From assembly GCA_003427395.1 (NCBI GenBank), contig BFEA01000260.1, forward strand, positions 217,223-255,130: a DNA stretch of 37,908 bases, given 5' to 3'. Each line of letters starts with the position of its first letter. Position 1 is the stretch's first letter. The notes below the pieces were generated by a model, which saw nothing but the letters and a program-made list of their open reading frames with translations, ran no database searches and was not told the origin of the DNA. Shown here piece by piece: positions 1 to 10,790 of the stretch. Source of the DNA: Chara braunii (Eukaryota > Streptophyta > Charophyceae > Charales > Characeae). The translations under genes were made by a program, and so were the position numbers.

Positions 1-90
<90 letters not shown>
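1..90. repeat. (TC)n-(TG)n compound microsatellite
   Basis: A pure TC dinucleotide run of about 58 bases passes directly into a pure TG run of about 32 bases. The window begins inside the tract, so its full length is unknown. Reading frames through it are repeat artefacts. Confidence 0.98.
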
Positions 91-95
<5 letters not shown>

Positions 96-1020
96 CGCTC
101 CAATAGCACCTGATCACCACGCCATAATCTCCACCTTTCCGTCAAAACGAGCCAACATTGTTCCTCTTCTTCCTCGTCCTGCGGACGCAAACACCCCTGC
201 GAAGGCGAGAGCCCGCCGCCGCTCTTCCGTTCCACTTCCACTCTTCTCCGACAAACCGCGCACGCGCCCAATCTATTCACCCACCAACGAGTCCGGTACA
301 CTTCGGTACTTTGCCCGTTGTCCCTTCAGTCCGCCGAATGAACGCAAACGGACTCTGCTCCGCCACGTGTACGTTAGTCTTGTAACACGTCTTTCTGTCT
401 GTCTCCGCCTACCTGTCTGTCATCCCTTGTGACACGTGTCCGTCTGTTGCTTACTGCAGAAGCCAGGGAAGACCGAGACAGATCTCGTGCTACCGGTCCC
501 TCTGAGCGGATACCGCCAACTTGCAGGATTGGGCCCATGAAGATGAAGACGAATGGCGGGAGAGGGGTACACTGTGCTGACTGGAGATGGGAGAGAGAAA
601 GGAAAGCGCAGACCTCTCGAAAGAAAGGAGATGGTACCTACCTGTGGCTGTGGTAAAGATCTGAGGATTTGTCCTACGCTAGCCCCTCTGGTTGGTCCCG
701 GCCTGGATGGTTCGGTTTGGCCAGTTTCGAGCTGGACGGTTCCAGTGGTCCCCAACTGTCTTTTCTGCGGTCCCTCCTTCGCTTAGGCGTCCCCTTGGGT
801 TGATCTCTACTATCTACGGGTTTTGTTTTTTGTTTTTTTTTCACTCTCAATTTCACCTCACACTACCTACCTTCCACTACTCCTAATGGTTAGTAGGGGA
901 GGGGACCTGAGGGGAGGCACAGGGATTGGTTCTGTTGGCATGGTCCGTGATGCTACCAGCTGTCCACTAGCCGGTATCGCCCACCTGCAGGCCGGGAGCA
1001 GCCCCCCCATGTTCTCTTGT
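91..1020. other. Anonymous flank, no gene recognised
   Basis: Several short overlapping frames exist on both strands, but none exceeds 122 codons and none has a recognisable domain. The stretch is moderately GC-rich, with a T-run near 822-841. I see no tandem repeat, RNA gene or retroelement motif here. Confidence 0.6.
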
Positions 1021-1055
1021 TGTCGGCCCGAATACCCTTACAAGGGTATTTGGGC
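1021..1055 (+). repeat. TGTCGG followed by strong hairpin (possible LTR start)
   Basis: TGTCGG at 1021 leads into a 14-bp inverted repeat (arms 1026-1039 and 1042-1055, 2-nt centre, one G-T pair). The arms begin GCCCGAATACCC and end GGGTATTTGGGC. The arrangement of TGTCGG then a hairpin matches the left ends of the two LTR-type insertions at 2061 and 5704. It could be the 5' end of a third element interrupted by the insertion at 2061. No partner end was found. Confidence 0.45.
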
Positions 1056-2055
1056 ACATTTTTGCATCTCACAGAAGGTGCATTTTTGACGGTATTCGAG
1101 AGAGTGTCTCATTTCGGTGTGACCATAAACCACTCTTAGAAGTTGGAAATGGCACGCACTTTTGATCTGATTAGAGAGTGTGTGAGCGTCCACTTTGAGG
1201 GCACGCATGGGTATTTAGGCGGATATCTGGTTATGAGAGCGGCGAATGCGCCTAGTAGCATGAACTAAAAAAAAGGTTGTGAGACGGCTGCAGTAGCGCA
1301 CGAGGAACAGATTCATGTTCGAGACTGGCATTTGGGTGGTCTGGGCTAAGATCTAGTCATTGAATCCGTTTGACTTACTAACTACGACATTACAATCAGT
1401 GAGGTGCAAAGAGCGGGACTTCCTAGGTCGACCATGATATTGGTCAACAGGAGAAGCCACGGGGGCCACTATAAAAGTCGGGTTTTTTTTCCAACACTTA
1501 TGTGGTAAAGTGCGGTTTTTCGGGAAAGGTAACCTAGCGAGGAAATTGGAGTTGCTATGTAACGGCGCACTTGTGTCACGTGCATAACGGCAGCCAACGG
1601 AAAAATTGCCCCCATCATGCAGCGAGGGCAGGTGCATAGGAAAAGTAGACACGAGTCGGTGTGCTAAACCACGGCCTTAGTACAGTCTGACAGGGCTGGG
1701 CCTGAACCGGATGTCTTTATAATCAAGACTGCGTCTGCTCAACCTAAGCTTGGGCCTCGCCCTATAGGTTACAACTTTGGACTTAGACTATGGAGACCCG
1801 GGGATCGAGGCCACCAGCCGGAAGCAAAGGAACGGAAGAGCGTTTTATGAACGAAACTGAGGGGTCGAGGATCCTGTGGGACTATCCCCCTTAGTTTTTA
1901 GGGAGCCCGATCGCGGGCCCGACTGGCAGGACTGAGGGAAGTACCAGTGACCCAGTGGGTCCCTTCTTCCCGCATCACCATTTTCTCTTCATTAAATTTT
2001 ATTTACTATTATTTTATTTATTTTATCTCATATTGGGACACGGTCCGGTACCGGT
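1056..2055. other. Anonymous sequence between hairpin and LTR element
   Basis: No coding domain is recognised. The longest frame (1353-1652, minus strand, 99 codons) has no familiar motif. The end (1981-2032) is AT-rich, followed by an alternating CCGGTA tract that served as the insertion target of the large element. Confidence 0.6.
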
Positions 2056-2060
2056 ACCGG
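2056..2060. repeat. Left target-site duplication ACCGG of the giant LTR element
   Basis: ACCGG directly precedes TGTCGGGCGG of the 5' LTR and recurs at 31421-31425 across the 3' LTR end. If the element ends in CA at 31421, the duplication is the 4-bp CCGG. If it ends in C at 31420, it is the 5-bp ACCGG. The target lies in a short CCGGTACCGGTACCGG tract. Confidence 0.75.
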
Positions 2061-2414
2061 TGTCGGGCGGCCGCAGACCGGTCGGCCACCCGAAATACAA
2101 AGGATTGAGCCTTGGGTTAAGTGCGTAGGGAGGAATCAACCAACACTTTCATCAGAGCCGTCCGAAAAAAATAGAGGTCGAAAAAGGATCCCTAAAATTC
2201 CCCCCATCAATTATCAAAACCAACCCTTGAAATCAACGTGACGAACGGTTGCGCCTGCCGCGCCTAACACCTGCCGTTTCCATTCGTTCCGAGGTTGCTC
2301 CCGAAGCAGCTGGCCGTGGTGCCGAGATATGGTATTAGACCTCGGCGCGCCCCTTTCCACGCTAAGCAGTTCACGAGGAAAGGGACCCTCGATTTTTATT
2401 AATTCTAACAACAA

Positions 2415-2660
2415 AATTAAAATTGAAAAAATAAATTAAAAATAATAAAAAGGAAAAAAATGAATGAGTATTTGTTAATTAATTAAATTTCTTCAGAAAT
2501 TATTCTTTGTGAAATTGTCCTCAAAGGACCTCAATTTTCATCAATTTTAATAATAGTATTAAAAATGAGGAAAAGGGTTAGACATAATCAAAAGAAAAAA
2601 AACAAGTGATTATTTATTATTTGATTAATTTTTGACGGAATTTAATTTTGACGGAATTTT
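2415..2660. other. AT-rich block inside the 5' LTR
   Basis: A/T-rich sequence with oligo-A runs and TTAATTAATTAA-type words, conserved at 27490-27730 in the 3' LTR. No gene is present. Confidence 0.6.
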
Positions 2661-2839
2661 TGCTGGAAATCATCTACTTGTCTTCAGTCCGTCGATCCGT
2701 ACGAGTCGCGATCCACCTGATTACTGCCCTCGCGATGGTCGAGCGGGACCGATTTTGGGTTACTGCGACATGGTTGGTTTGGTGCCGTAAGAAACAGGTC
2801 GCGCGGTTCTATTGTATTGGTATGGACGCTAGTTTGGGA

Positions 2840-3600
2840 TGACCATGGCACACCGGTTTGAAACCGGTACAGTACAACCATTTGTTTGGTATTGGCCTGG
2901 CGGCATGGTATGATATTCCGCATTGGTATGGTACGGCGGCCAGCTCGGAACAGGTATGAGACTGACACAATATTTGTTGTATCACACTGTATTCGGCATT
3001 GGACTGGTACAGGCTCCTGCTGATGGGGAGGATTCTTCAATGTCCGGTACTGGTTCGACACCGGCAAGAGTCATGGCGGTTTGGGCTATCACATGTTTTT
3101 TTACAGATACATATTTGGCACGGGGTGCCGAGATATCGAGGCTACTATTTCGACAGTGTCACTGACTCAGTACTTGGTACGACGTTTGACCGATAGGACT
3201 GCTGCAGTTCACTCCAGTTCAATGTCCTTATTCTGGTGAAATTATAGCTCTACGATAGCCTGGTTACTAGCTCGATATCGAATCGATTCACTGCGGCTGA
3301 GCATTGTTGCTTCTTGGGATGGTTATTGATATCATTCACTGTAATTGCCTCTGCTATATTGGGGCAGATACTGGTTCGACAAAGACGTGGTACAGGGGCT
3401 GTTCGACATGGTTATTCTCTAATACGGTCCTGCGATCCCGTTCGGGGCTGTGGTGTCCCACTAATTTTGGTGTCAACATTCGAGTTATGCGGGCTGGTAC
3501 AGCGTTGGTCCAATCCGGTATTGCTGCGGTTCAACTACTATTAATTGTTGCTGGTTCGAAAATGGGGCGGGACACAAGTTTTCAACCGGTGACGAGGATT
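2840..3600. repeat. GGTAC/GGTAT-rich low-complexity block of the LTR
   Basis: The words GGTAC, GGTATG, CTGGTACAGG and ACTGGTTCGACA recur irregularly. The block is repeated at 27910-28670 in the 3' LTR and is the best-conserved part of the LTR pair. A 99-codon frame (3304-3603, matching 28370-28669) opens at TTG. Seven of roughly ten base changes alter amino acids, so it does not behave like a constrained gene. Confidence 0.55.
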
Positions 3601-4438
3601 TAGACATGATGGATTGTACGCATCTAACGATCGCCCAGGGTCCCAGGGTTTGGGACTACGAACCTAGTACAGAATCTGAAAACCCCCGGTACCATTAAAG
3701 GCCAGGAGGCGAGTTCTTGAGTGCAGGAGCCGCCTTGCAGATGCGATATAGCGCAAAGTCACGAGAGGATGGGTCATTTTGACGGGGCAGTGAGCCCGGT
3801 GTATGTCGTCCACGCATACGTCTCGGTCAGGGCATGCACGCCCCTGCAGACGGATGTAAGTAGAACAGCCGTAGAGGGGGGGAGACTATTGCCAGGAACG
3901 GGCGTGTCAGGCGTACACAGTCCGCGCTTGGTATTGTTTCAAGTCATCAGAGTCAGCCAGAGAAACTGAGGGCGGCGCGCACGAGGGGGAGGAGACCATA
4001 CCTGGTGAATAGGGCCCGCTTGATTTAAAGACGAGAGGGAGGAGGCGAGTCATACATTCTCAGCCTTCGCCATAGAGCGTTGAAGATTTGAGTGTTCTAG
4101 GGTGATCAGCAGCATAGGAGGACGCGAGCGGTGTGCGCGGACAGGAAAACGTGACCAATCAGACTTGAGAAGGGAGAGGCGCGCTTGAGATGCACGCTGG
4201 CGAAATAGTGTACCAAGTGCGCGCTCCCCCTCTAACACTCCGGACATAGTTCGGACAGCCCCGTTGGTTGAAGTGGCAGGGTGCACGGTGCCGCAGTCTT
4301 GCGTGCGAATCACTGAGTGAGACAGCGAAGGAGAAAAACCAAAGGGGGAATTAGTGAATAGGTATGTTTCTGACAGTGTAAGAGCGGCAAAGTGGGCGAG
4401 CGGAGTATAGAGAGAAGGTCAGGCGGGAACGACCAGTT

Positions 4439-4970
4439 TCGCAGATTAGACTAATCAAGATTTCCCGCTGCTGGCAGGAATAACCACTTTTGCAAATCAG
4501 ACCAATCAAGTTTTCCCGCTACTGACGGGGATAGCCAGTTTTGCAGATCAGACTGATCAAGACTTCCCGCTGCTGGCGGGAATAGCCTGTTTCGCAGATC
4601 AGACCAATCAAGTATTCCCGCTGCTGGCGGGAATAGCCAGTTTCGCAGATCAGACTAATCAAGACTTCCCGCTGCTGGCGGGAATAGCCAGTTTCGCAGA
4701 CCAGACCAATCAGGTTTTCCCGCTGCTGGCGGGAATAACCAGTTTCGCAGATCAGACCAATCAAGCCTCCCCGCTGTTGGCGGGAATAACCAGTTTCGCA
4801 GATCAGACCAATCAAGCCTCCCCGCTGTTGGCGGGAATAGCCAGTTTCACAGGTCAGACTAATCAAGACTTCCCGCTGCTGGCGGGAATATGCAGTTTCG
4901 TAGATCAGACCAATCAAGTTTTCCCGCTGCTGGCGGAAATAGCCGAATTTCGCAGATCAGATCAATCTTC
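4439..4970. repeat. 51-bp hairpin minisatellite in the 5' LTR (about 10 units)
   Basis: CCCGCT landmarks fall at 4464, 4515, 4566, 4617, 4668, 4719, 4770, 4821, 4872 and 4923, exactly 51 bp apart. Most units contain CCCGC-TGCTG-GCGGG, a 5-bp hairpin, followed by a segment with CAGTTTCGCAGATCAGACC. Because 51 is 17 codons, frames on both strands stay open, for example a 132-codon minus frame with repeated GYSRQQR. More degenerate units flank it. The 3' LTR carries a shorter version. Confidence 0.95.
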
Positions 4971-5119
4971 CCACTGCGAGCGGGAACAACTAGTTTCGCT
5001 GATCCGCCAATTAAGTACTCTTGCTGCTGCGAGATACGGACGGTTCCATAGACTAGTCAATCAAGCAATCCCCACTGTTGGCGGGATCGGTCAGCTTCGC
5101 AGATCTGCACATGTTTTAT

Positions 5120-5129
5120 TATATTTTAT

Positions 5130-5155
<26 letters not shown>
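5120..5155. repeat. (TA)n microsatellite in LTR
   Basis: An uninterrupted TA run of about a dozen units. The matching site of the 3' LTR near 30125 has only a short broken TA run, so it has expanded or decayed since the two LTRs were identical. Confidence 0.9.
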
Positions 5156-5160
<5 letters not shown>

Positions 5161-5698
5161 TTCTTGCGATGATCAACTCGTTTTGATCTCGATCGAGCAT
5201 TTTTTTTTAGCTTGTCCCAGCGAACAAATGGTCAGAGCCAAGCTAACCCCTGGAGTGGATGGGGGAAATGAAAAGAGTTAGGGAGTGAAAGTGAACAATC
5301 ATCCATCATCCCTGTTGGGAAAAAATCGAGCCAAAGACGTCTAGTTTTTTTGTTAGTCCGAGTCTAGACTTGTGTTTCATCGTAAAAAGTAAGTCTTGCA
5401 AGGAAGAAGCGAGAAGACTGTTCCTGTATGCTTCTGAAATTCTAAATAAACGCTCTCAACACGTTTAACTCAATTTCTCGAAGGACTGCATGTATACAAG
5501 CAGCATACAAATTGGTAATTCCTAGTTTCAGGTCTGATTGTCGCATCTTCTGAAAATGGCACTGATTGAATTATCAACGACTCTGCTTTTGGATGATACT
5601 CATCTGCGCAGTGGGCAGGCAACGCTAGGCGCATGTAGTGAGCCCCCAAGTGATCAGTGAGTACATTCCCTAAAAAAAACGTTAATTGGATGGCTAAA

Positions 5699-5703
5699 AC
5701 CGG
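5699..5703. repeat. Left target-site duplication ACCGG of the nested insertion
   Basis: ACCGG before the insertion recurs at 10798-10802 after it. The uninterrupted 3' LTR reads GCTAATACTGGGATATTCTG at the matching site (about 30695-30714), showing a single copy of the target. Confidence 0.85.
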
Positions 5704-5975
5704 TGTCGGGAACGAAACCCCTGTGAGGGTTTCTGCCCGAGTCTTTCAAGATCAAACATTGTCCGACTTTTTCGTTGGATTTGAGGAACATGATGAGATT
5801 GACGTTGCCAAAGTTTATTGAGACCAACCCTATGATTGAGAGACCTAAAACTTTTTAGAACCTGACGTTATTGATGTATGACGTCGTTGACGTCCGATCG
5901 AAACCGCAGAAGTTGGCAGTACGATCTGTCGTTTGTGGTTCCGACAAGGCCAAAGTGGTGTACGGTCATGGAAAG

Positions 5976-6102
5976 ATAAACTCAAGTGAAAATACATAAA
6001 TTAAACAATCTTTTCTTTTTCAATCTGGACAAAAATAAAAGCCATAGCAATAGCAGAAAATACTAACATGAATTTAATTTATGTATTTTCACTTGAGTTT
6101 AT
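5976..6102. repeat. Perfect 30-bp inverted repeat with 67-nt loop
   Basis: The arm at 5976-6005 (starting ATAAACTCAAGTG) is the exact reverse complement of 6073-6102 (ending CACTTGAGTTTAT). The loop is 6006-6072. This is far stronger than the nearby hairpins and may be a small foldback or MITE-like insertion within the LTR-like element. I could not assign a convincing target duplication. Confidence 0.93.
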
Positions 6103-6423
6103 AGCTACTAAAGCTAGACCCAATCTACTTAAAATAATGTCGCACGGCTTAGCAGCCGCGCGATTCAGGGCCTAAGTAGGCTAAAAAAAGGGGTGCGTCG
6201 GGTATACAGCCGCGACGCAGGGGAAATAGGAAGAAGGGTCTTATTTCCCGAGCCGCGGGGGTTGACACCGAGCCAGGGGGTTGATAGGTCGATGCCGAGG
6301 CCACGCGACCAGCCAAGCATATAGGGCCACGAGCAGGCGAGGCCTGCAGGGCCGCAGGTAGGCTGGGCCTGAGGCAAGCAGAGCCTGCAAGGCCACAACA
6401 TGGGGAAGAACTGACTGGGCGAG

Positions 6424-6468
6424 CTCTTCATATAGAAGAGTTGCTCCTATCATTATTGTGATAGGAGC
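6424..6468. repeat. Two adjacent short hairpins
   Basis: CTCTTC/GAAGAG spans 6424-6440. It is followed by a perfect 10-bp stem GCTCCTATCA/TGATAGGAGC (6443-6452 and 6459-6468, 6-nt loop). Confidence 0.8.
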
Positions 6469-6687
6469 TAGCCCAGTAGGTTACCGCACATGACTCTTAC
6501 CCTGCACATACTGGGATCGAATTTAGCACGACGCGCTACAGGGCTACCTCCTTTTGGAGCTGGCCATTGCCGTTGGTAACAGCACGGTCAGATCTGGCCA
6601 TCCGATCGTGGAGATCCCGCGGCCCAGATCAGACACGTGCGAATCAGCATGGCCTGCGCAAGAATGACACGTATAAATCGATAAAAT

Positions 6688-6712
6688 AATAATAATAATA
6701 ATAATAATAAAT
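6688..6712. repeat. (AAT)n microsatellite
   Basis: A run of AAT trinucleotides inside the nested insertion. Confidence 0.85.
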
Positions 6713-6793
6713 TAAACAAAAAAATTAAAACGTACAGCGCCATGTGGTGCTTTTTTAAGTGGCTAGGGCTTTTTAGCCCCAGTACACCAAACA

Positions 6794-7284
6794 GTCGCCT
6801 GTGAAAACGGGCGACCGTTTTTTCTCAAAGGAGAGTTATTTTTTGTTTCATTTCCTTAGATATTGTTTTAGATTTTTTTTTTTTTTTTTTTCTCTTTTTT
6901 CTTTTCTTTGGTGCTGACGTTTCGTTTGCGATGCCCGTTCGTTTAGAACGAACGGGACTGATTGTAAAAAAAAAAAAGTGAACGCTGCAGCTCGAAAAGC
7001 TGTAGCAGCCCGTTCGTAGCGAATGGGCAGTGCAGCAGCAAAGCGAGCTGCGCCCGAATCTGACGCCCGTTGCGTCCAGGTACGGGCGCCCCCGTTTTGA
7101 GCTATTAGTGGGGGGTAGGGTGACGGCTCGTGGCTGCGCCCGAACGACCGTTTCGAGAAAGGGTTCGGGCACAGTCACGAGCAGGTAGAGTTAGGGAGTT
7201 AGTAGAGAATATGAGTTAGTATTAAGAGTAGAAGGAAGATGGAAGGACGTAGGGGTAGGAGAAGTGCCGCAGTCGAAAGACTGC
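6794..7284. repeat. Cluster of five short-loop hairpins
   Basis: Perfect or near-perfect stems are at 6794-6815 (GTCGCC/GGCGAC), 6934-6956 (10 bp, CCCGTTCGTT/AACGAACGGG, 3-nt loop), 6984-7006 (GCTGCAGCT/AGCTGTAGC, one mismatch), 7009-7027 (CCCGTTCG/CGAATGGG), 7064-7088 (CGCCCGT/ACGGGCG) and 7269-7284 (GCAGTC-GAAA-GACTGC). The word GCCCGTTCG recurs. Runs of T, A and G lie between them. This suggests a structured transcript segment. Confidence 0.8.
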
Positions 7285-7406
7285 TGCGCCCGTTCGAAAT
7301 GGACGGCGTTAGGGATGCCCTTATGAAGGGGTGAGAAAACAGGGGGGGAGAAGAAGAAGAGAAGAAACGGCCGCGAATTTGGCCGCGGTCTTAGGGGAGA
7401 GACAAA

Positions 7407-7428
7407 AAAAAAAAAAAAAAAAAAAAAA
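7407..7428. repeat. Poly-A tract
   Basis: An uninterrupted run of more than 20 A residues in the nested insertion. It generates the F-rich minus-strand frames here, which are not genes. Confidence 0.9.
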
Positions 7429-7643
7429 GGTAGAAAAAGTGAGGAGAAACAGAAAGAGGACAAAGGACCGAGGGGTAGAGGAAAGGAAACGGTCGTGTAT
7501 GTGACAGCGGCCGTCAGGCAAGTACAGACGGGGGAGAGAAGGAAAAAAAAAAGTTGTGCACCTGGCTGCAAGTGCAGCACATGTGCACACCTTGTGAGAA
7601 TGGACAGACAGATGCCTGTTCGAGATGACCAGGCTCAACACAT

Positions 7644-7775
7644 GGCTGGATTCAGCCAATTTAAGGCCGAATCCAGCCTGAATGACAGGCCAGGTGTGAT
7701 ACCTAAGCCTAGGACTGGTTTTCTCTACCCAGAGATCAAGTTTCAGCCCTTGATCGCGATTCAGATCAAGGGCTG
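7644..7775. repeat. Two long-stem hairpins upstream of the TATA-like box
   Basis: GGCTGGATTC (7644-7653) pairs with GAATCCAGCC (7669-7678) over a 15-nt loop. CAGCCCTTGAT (7744-7754) pairs with ATCAAGGGCTG (7765-7775) over a 10-nt loop. Both stems are perfect. Confidence 0.88.
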
Positions 7776-7830
7776 AGCTCAGATCCGAATTTTGGCTGGA
7801 GGCAGAGTGGCTGCCTCAGCCATGTCTCTG

Positions 7831-7840
7831 GCTATAAAAG
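7831..7840 (+). promoter_or_regulatory. TATA-like box (CTATAAAAGC)
   Basis: GGCTATAAAAGCC lies in a GC-rich context about 2.1 kb into the nested LTR-like insertion and just downstream of two strong hairpins. It is a good match to a plant TATA box. Transcription start is not verifiable here. Confidence 0.5.
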
Positions 7841-8129
7841 CCATCCCCCAGCCCCAACAGCCAAGCATTCTTGGCATTGTTGCTCAGCAACTCACTTGAG
7901 TGAATGCTGGCCGGCTGCTGGGAGGAGTGAAGTGCTGGAGGAGGAGCTGCTGGCTAGAGGTGGAGAGTGGAAGTCTGTAGGAAGGTTGAGGCTGAAAGTT
8001 GCCATAGCCACCACCTCTGCAAAGAGGGAGAAGGCCGCAGGAGTGGTGTAGCTGCGGCATAATTGGAAGTGAGGGGAGATGCTGCGCGGCCTATACGGTG
8101 GCAGCAAGTGATTTCTTTGGAAGTGCTGG

Positions 8130-8480
8130 GGAAATGCTGTACGGTTTTTGCAGCGGCAACAATGTTTTTTTGGCAGTGACGAGGAAGCGCTGCCGAAATT
8201 TTGCGGCGAAAGCATCGAGTTTGATGGCGGTAGTGCGGAAGCGCTGCCGAAATTTTGTGGCGAGAACACTGAGTTTGACGGCGGTAATCCGAAAGCGCTG
8301 CCGAAATTTTGCGGCAGCAGCACTGAGTTTAACAGCGGTAGTGCGGAAGCGCTACCAAAATATTGGGCGACAACGCCGGGATTGACAACGGTGGTGAGGA
8401 AGCGCTGCCGAAATTTTGCGGCGACAACGCGGGTTTAGTGACAGTGGAGCGGAAGCGCTGCCGGTTTTTCACGGCGGAGG
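8130..8480. repeat. 54-bp tandem repeat (about 6 units)
   Basis: The landmark GAAGCGCTGCCG occurs at 8184, 8238, 8292, 8346, 8399 and 8452, a period of 54 then 53 bp. Units contain GCCGAAATTTTGCGGC, an imperfect hairpin. In one frame the unit encodes an 18-residue repeat with the core EALPKFCG; another frame is also open for part of the array. The last units lose the phase, so coding is doubtful. Confidence 0.93.
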
Positions 8481-8500
8481 CGACAATATTCTTGCACTGA

Positions 8501-8510
8501 CTATATAAAG
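8501..8510 (+). promoter_or_regulatory. Second TATA-like box (CTATATAAAG)
   Basis: A TATATAAAG match about 20 bp past the end of the 54-bp repeats. With the box at 7831 it gives two candidate promoters in the nested insertion. Confidence 0.45.
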
Positions 8511-8519
8511 CAGTGACTG

Positions 8520-10790
8520 GGTATTGGCACAGGGAAGGTACCGCGAAGTGGTGGTGCGCTTGAACGTGGTGTGAGTGTGACGCCGTAGTGACACAGCGAA
8601 ATTGGGGGTGAGTGACGACGGCGCGAAGGTGTTATTGGATTACTGGGAGGTGGTTGTGTGTTGAAAGGGTGTCGCGGCAAGCAAACGCTCTAGGGAGTGG
8701 TGTGGATCGCTTTACGGGCAACTTGTTGTGACGATTGTCTTCTCTGGAGTGTGATTTTACACGGTCTTCTTGAGTGGGCCGTCTCTTCAACTTCACTCGA
8801 GGTCAGTTTGAATCAGACCCCTTCACACCTGTGTGAACCCACACTTGCTTGACCCTGCTCTTTGAATGTTTACTGAAAAGGTAGCGGAAATGTGTGGTCG
8901 CACGTGTGAATGGATGTCTGACGCGGGTTTGAATTGCATTGTTTTCTTTTGAACTTGTTGTTTGACCTAATGTGCAGGTAGGTAGAAGGTTGCCTGGAGA
9001 AGAGGAACCGATTCATGTTAAAGAAAGTGATTAGAAGGATGGTTGTTTCGCTTGCATGCATGTTGAAGGGAAGGACAACCAATAGACGACGAAAAGAAAT
9101 TTGATAACACAAAGAAGAAGAAATCAGTTGGACACAGATTTTTCCTGAGGATACCCGTTCTTTCCCGAATGACCTTTCTTGTCTATGCCCATCTGTTTGA
9201 ATGAACTTCTCTCTTGTGATCTTCTTTTTCATCTAAGTTACCCTTGATGTCAGGCGGCGAGGGATCGTTTGCCGTTGTGGTAGGCGATTTTCCCTTTCCT
9301 AGGAGGCATCCGAGGTGGGGGTTCGTTGCCTTAGGGGCCGGTCCTGCTATCGACTCGGAATGAACCGCTTATGGGGGGGGATACCACACTGTTGTGGTGG
9401 AGCCAGCCCGACTTCTGAGATCCGAGGTTCGCTCGAGCGAGGATGAGGGGTATCCCAGACCACCTCCTGGAAAAAGGACATGCGCCTACTCACGGAAGAG
9501 CCGTAAGTTCTTAACGCCTCACGTTAAGGGGAACTGTCATAGCATACCCCTTAGTGACCGTCTTAGGGGCCACTCGTGCATGGAGAACTGAGCCACAAGA
9601 AGTTCAGTTTATGGTTACTAGTTGAAACAGAGTGCGGCTAGGCATTCTTGCCGTGGATGGCCTCGCCACAAGAAGCGAGGATCAATGTAGTCGATGTGGT
9701 GAGCAAGGCTTGGATACCTAGAGCCAGAGAATAACCCTTTTCAGTAGGGTCAACGAGGGCCAGGAGGACAAAGCAACCAACAAAATTTGAAAGCGGATCT
9801 TCGTCCTTAATGGGGCATCCAGTGTTCGGTTGCTCAAGTCGGGTGCTGACTTGTATAGTGGTAGCTGGATTACTTGCAGATGACATTCATACCAAAGTTA
9901 GAAAAATAGTGAAGTCATCATTAAAACAATGGCATCCTAGCTCTACTTGAGACTTTGAATTTATCTGCGTTTCCTTTCTAGTAGTCAGTATGGAGAGGAA
10001 TGAAAGAACTTGGCAACGCATCTCTTCAAGTCAAAAACGTTGTGACATTCCAGCCGTTTGGCAGACAGAGTGAAGATATTTTGATCATACGCCATTTGAG
10101 CGTCGCTATGCCTATAAGTCATGTTTTTACCCTTTTGTTGATGAGTGATGTCCGAAGACGAGTCAACTCACGCTGTCTCGTCGTTGGATGGAAGTCAAGC
10201 CAACCTTTGTTGATTTAATCTAAACGAGTGGTATGCATGATTGTATCGATAAGTCAACTTACGTTTACCTGATTCTTCCTTATTTGAAAATGTTTTGTAT
10301 GAGTGATTTGTGTTTCTCTTTGAAAAAAGGGACTAGGATCGCTCGGAGTTTTTCTTACGCTTAGGTTATCACGTCCTAGTCGACCGACGTCAATTCGATT
10401 CCTGGGAGATCAACGCCCTAGGGACGAACGACGCTCGGGTCCGCTTTGGCGTTCAACCTTGCGTACCTATGCTACAGCGAACGAACAAACGCCCTCGACC
10501 GACCTACCTCTGCAATTGCATTATAAAAACCTTCGCATGTGGGTCGGTAGCTCGGCGGGGATACACCCCTAAGGTTGGTGACAGCCCCTTAGGAAATGTA
10601 CGTTGTGCCCCGTGAGAACCTATCCTGTGGTGGGGGACCGCGGTATGTACAGCTGGCGCACTCGGTCGGAGCAGCGAAGGGTCAAAGCGGGTTACCGTGT
10701 CGTCCCCGAGTTGTTTTTAAAAAGTTGAAAGCCTAAGTTTCTCCTATGTGACACGGCCGAGAGGCCCCTCGCTCGCGCGGGGGCCGATGC
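8520..10790. other. Remainder of nested insertion, no gene seen
   Basis: This is 2.3 kb downstream of the TATA-like boxes with only short frames (at most 120 codons, minus strand). It has no RT, integrase, transposase or RNA-gene signature. It would be the R/U5-like part if the insertion is a solo LTR. Confidence 0.55.

Noticed and set aside
1026-1055. Bacterial-type terminator
   Set aside because: The strong hairpin is followed by ATTTTTG, but the setting is a eukaryotic repeat region with no gene upstream.
3304-3603. 99-codon frame conserved in both LTRs (also 28370-28669)
   Set aside because: It opens at TTG, and seven of about ten base differences change the amino acid. Conservation is explained by the LTR duplication.
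4519-4917. 132-codon minus-strand repeat protein
   Set aside because: It is produced by a 51-bp tandem repeat whose length is a multiple of three; the opposite strand is open as well. Listed as repeat, not gene.
4439-4970. CRISPR-like array
   Set aside because: Units are contiguous 51-bp repeats without distinct spacers, inside a eukaryotic LTR.
7191-7659. F-rich minus-strand frames
   Set aside because: They come from poly-A and purine tracts on the + strand.
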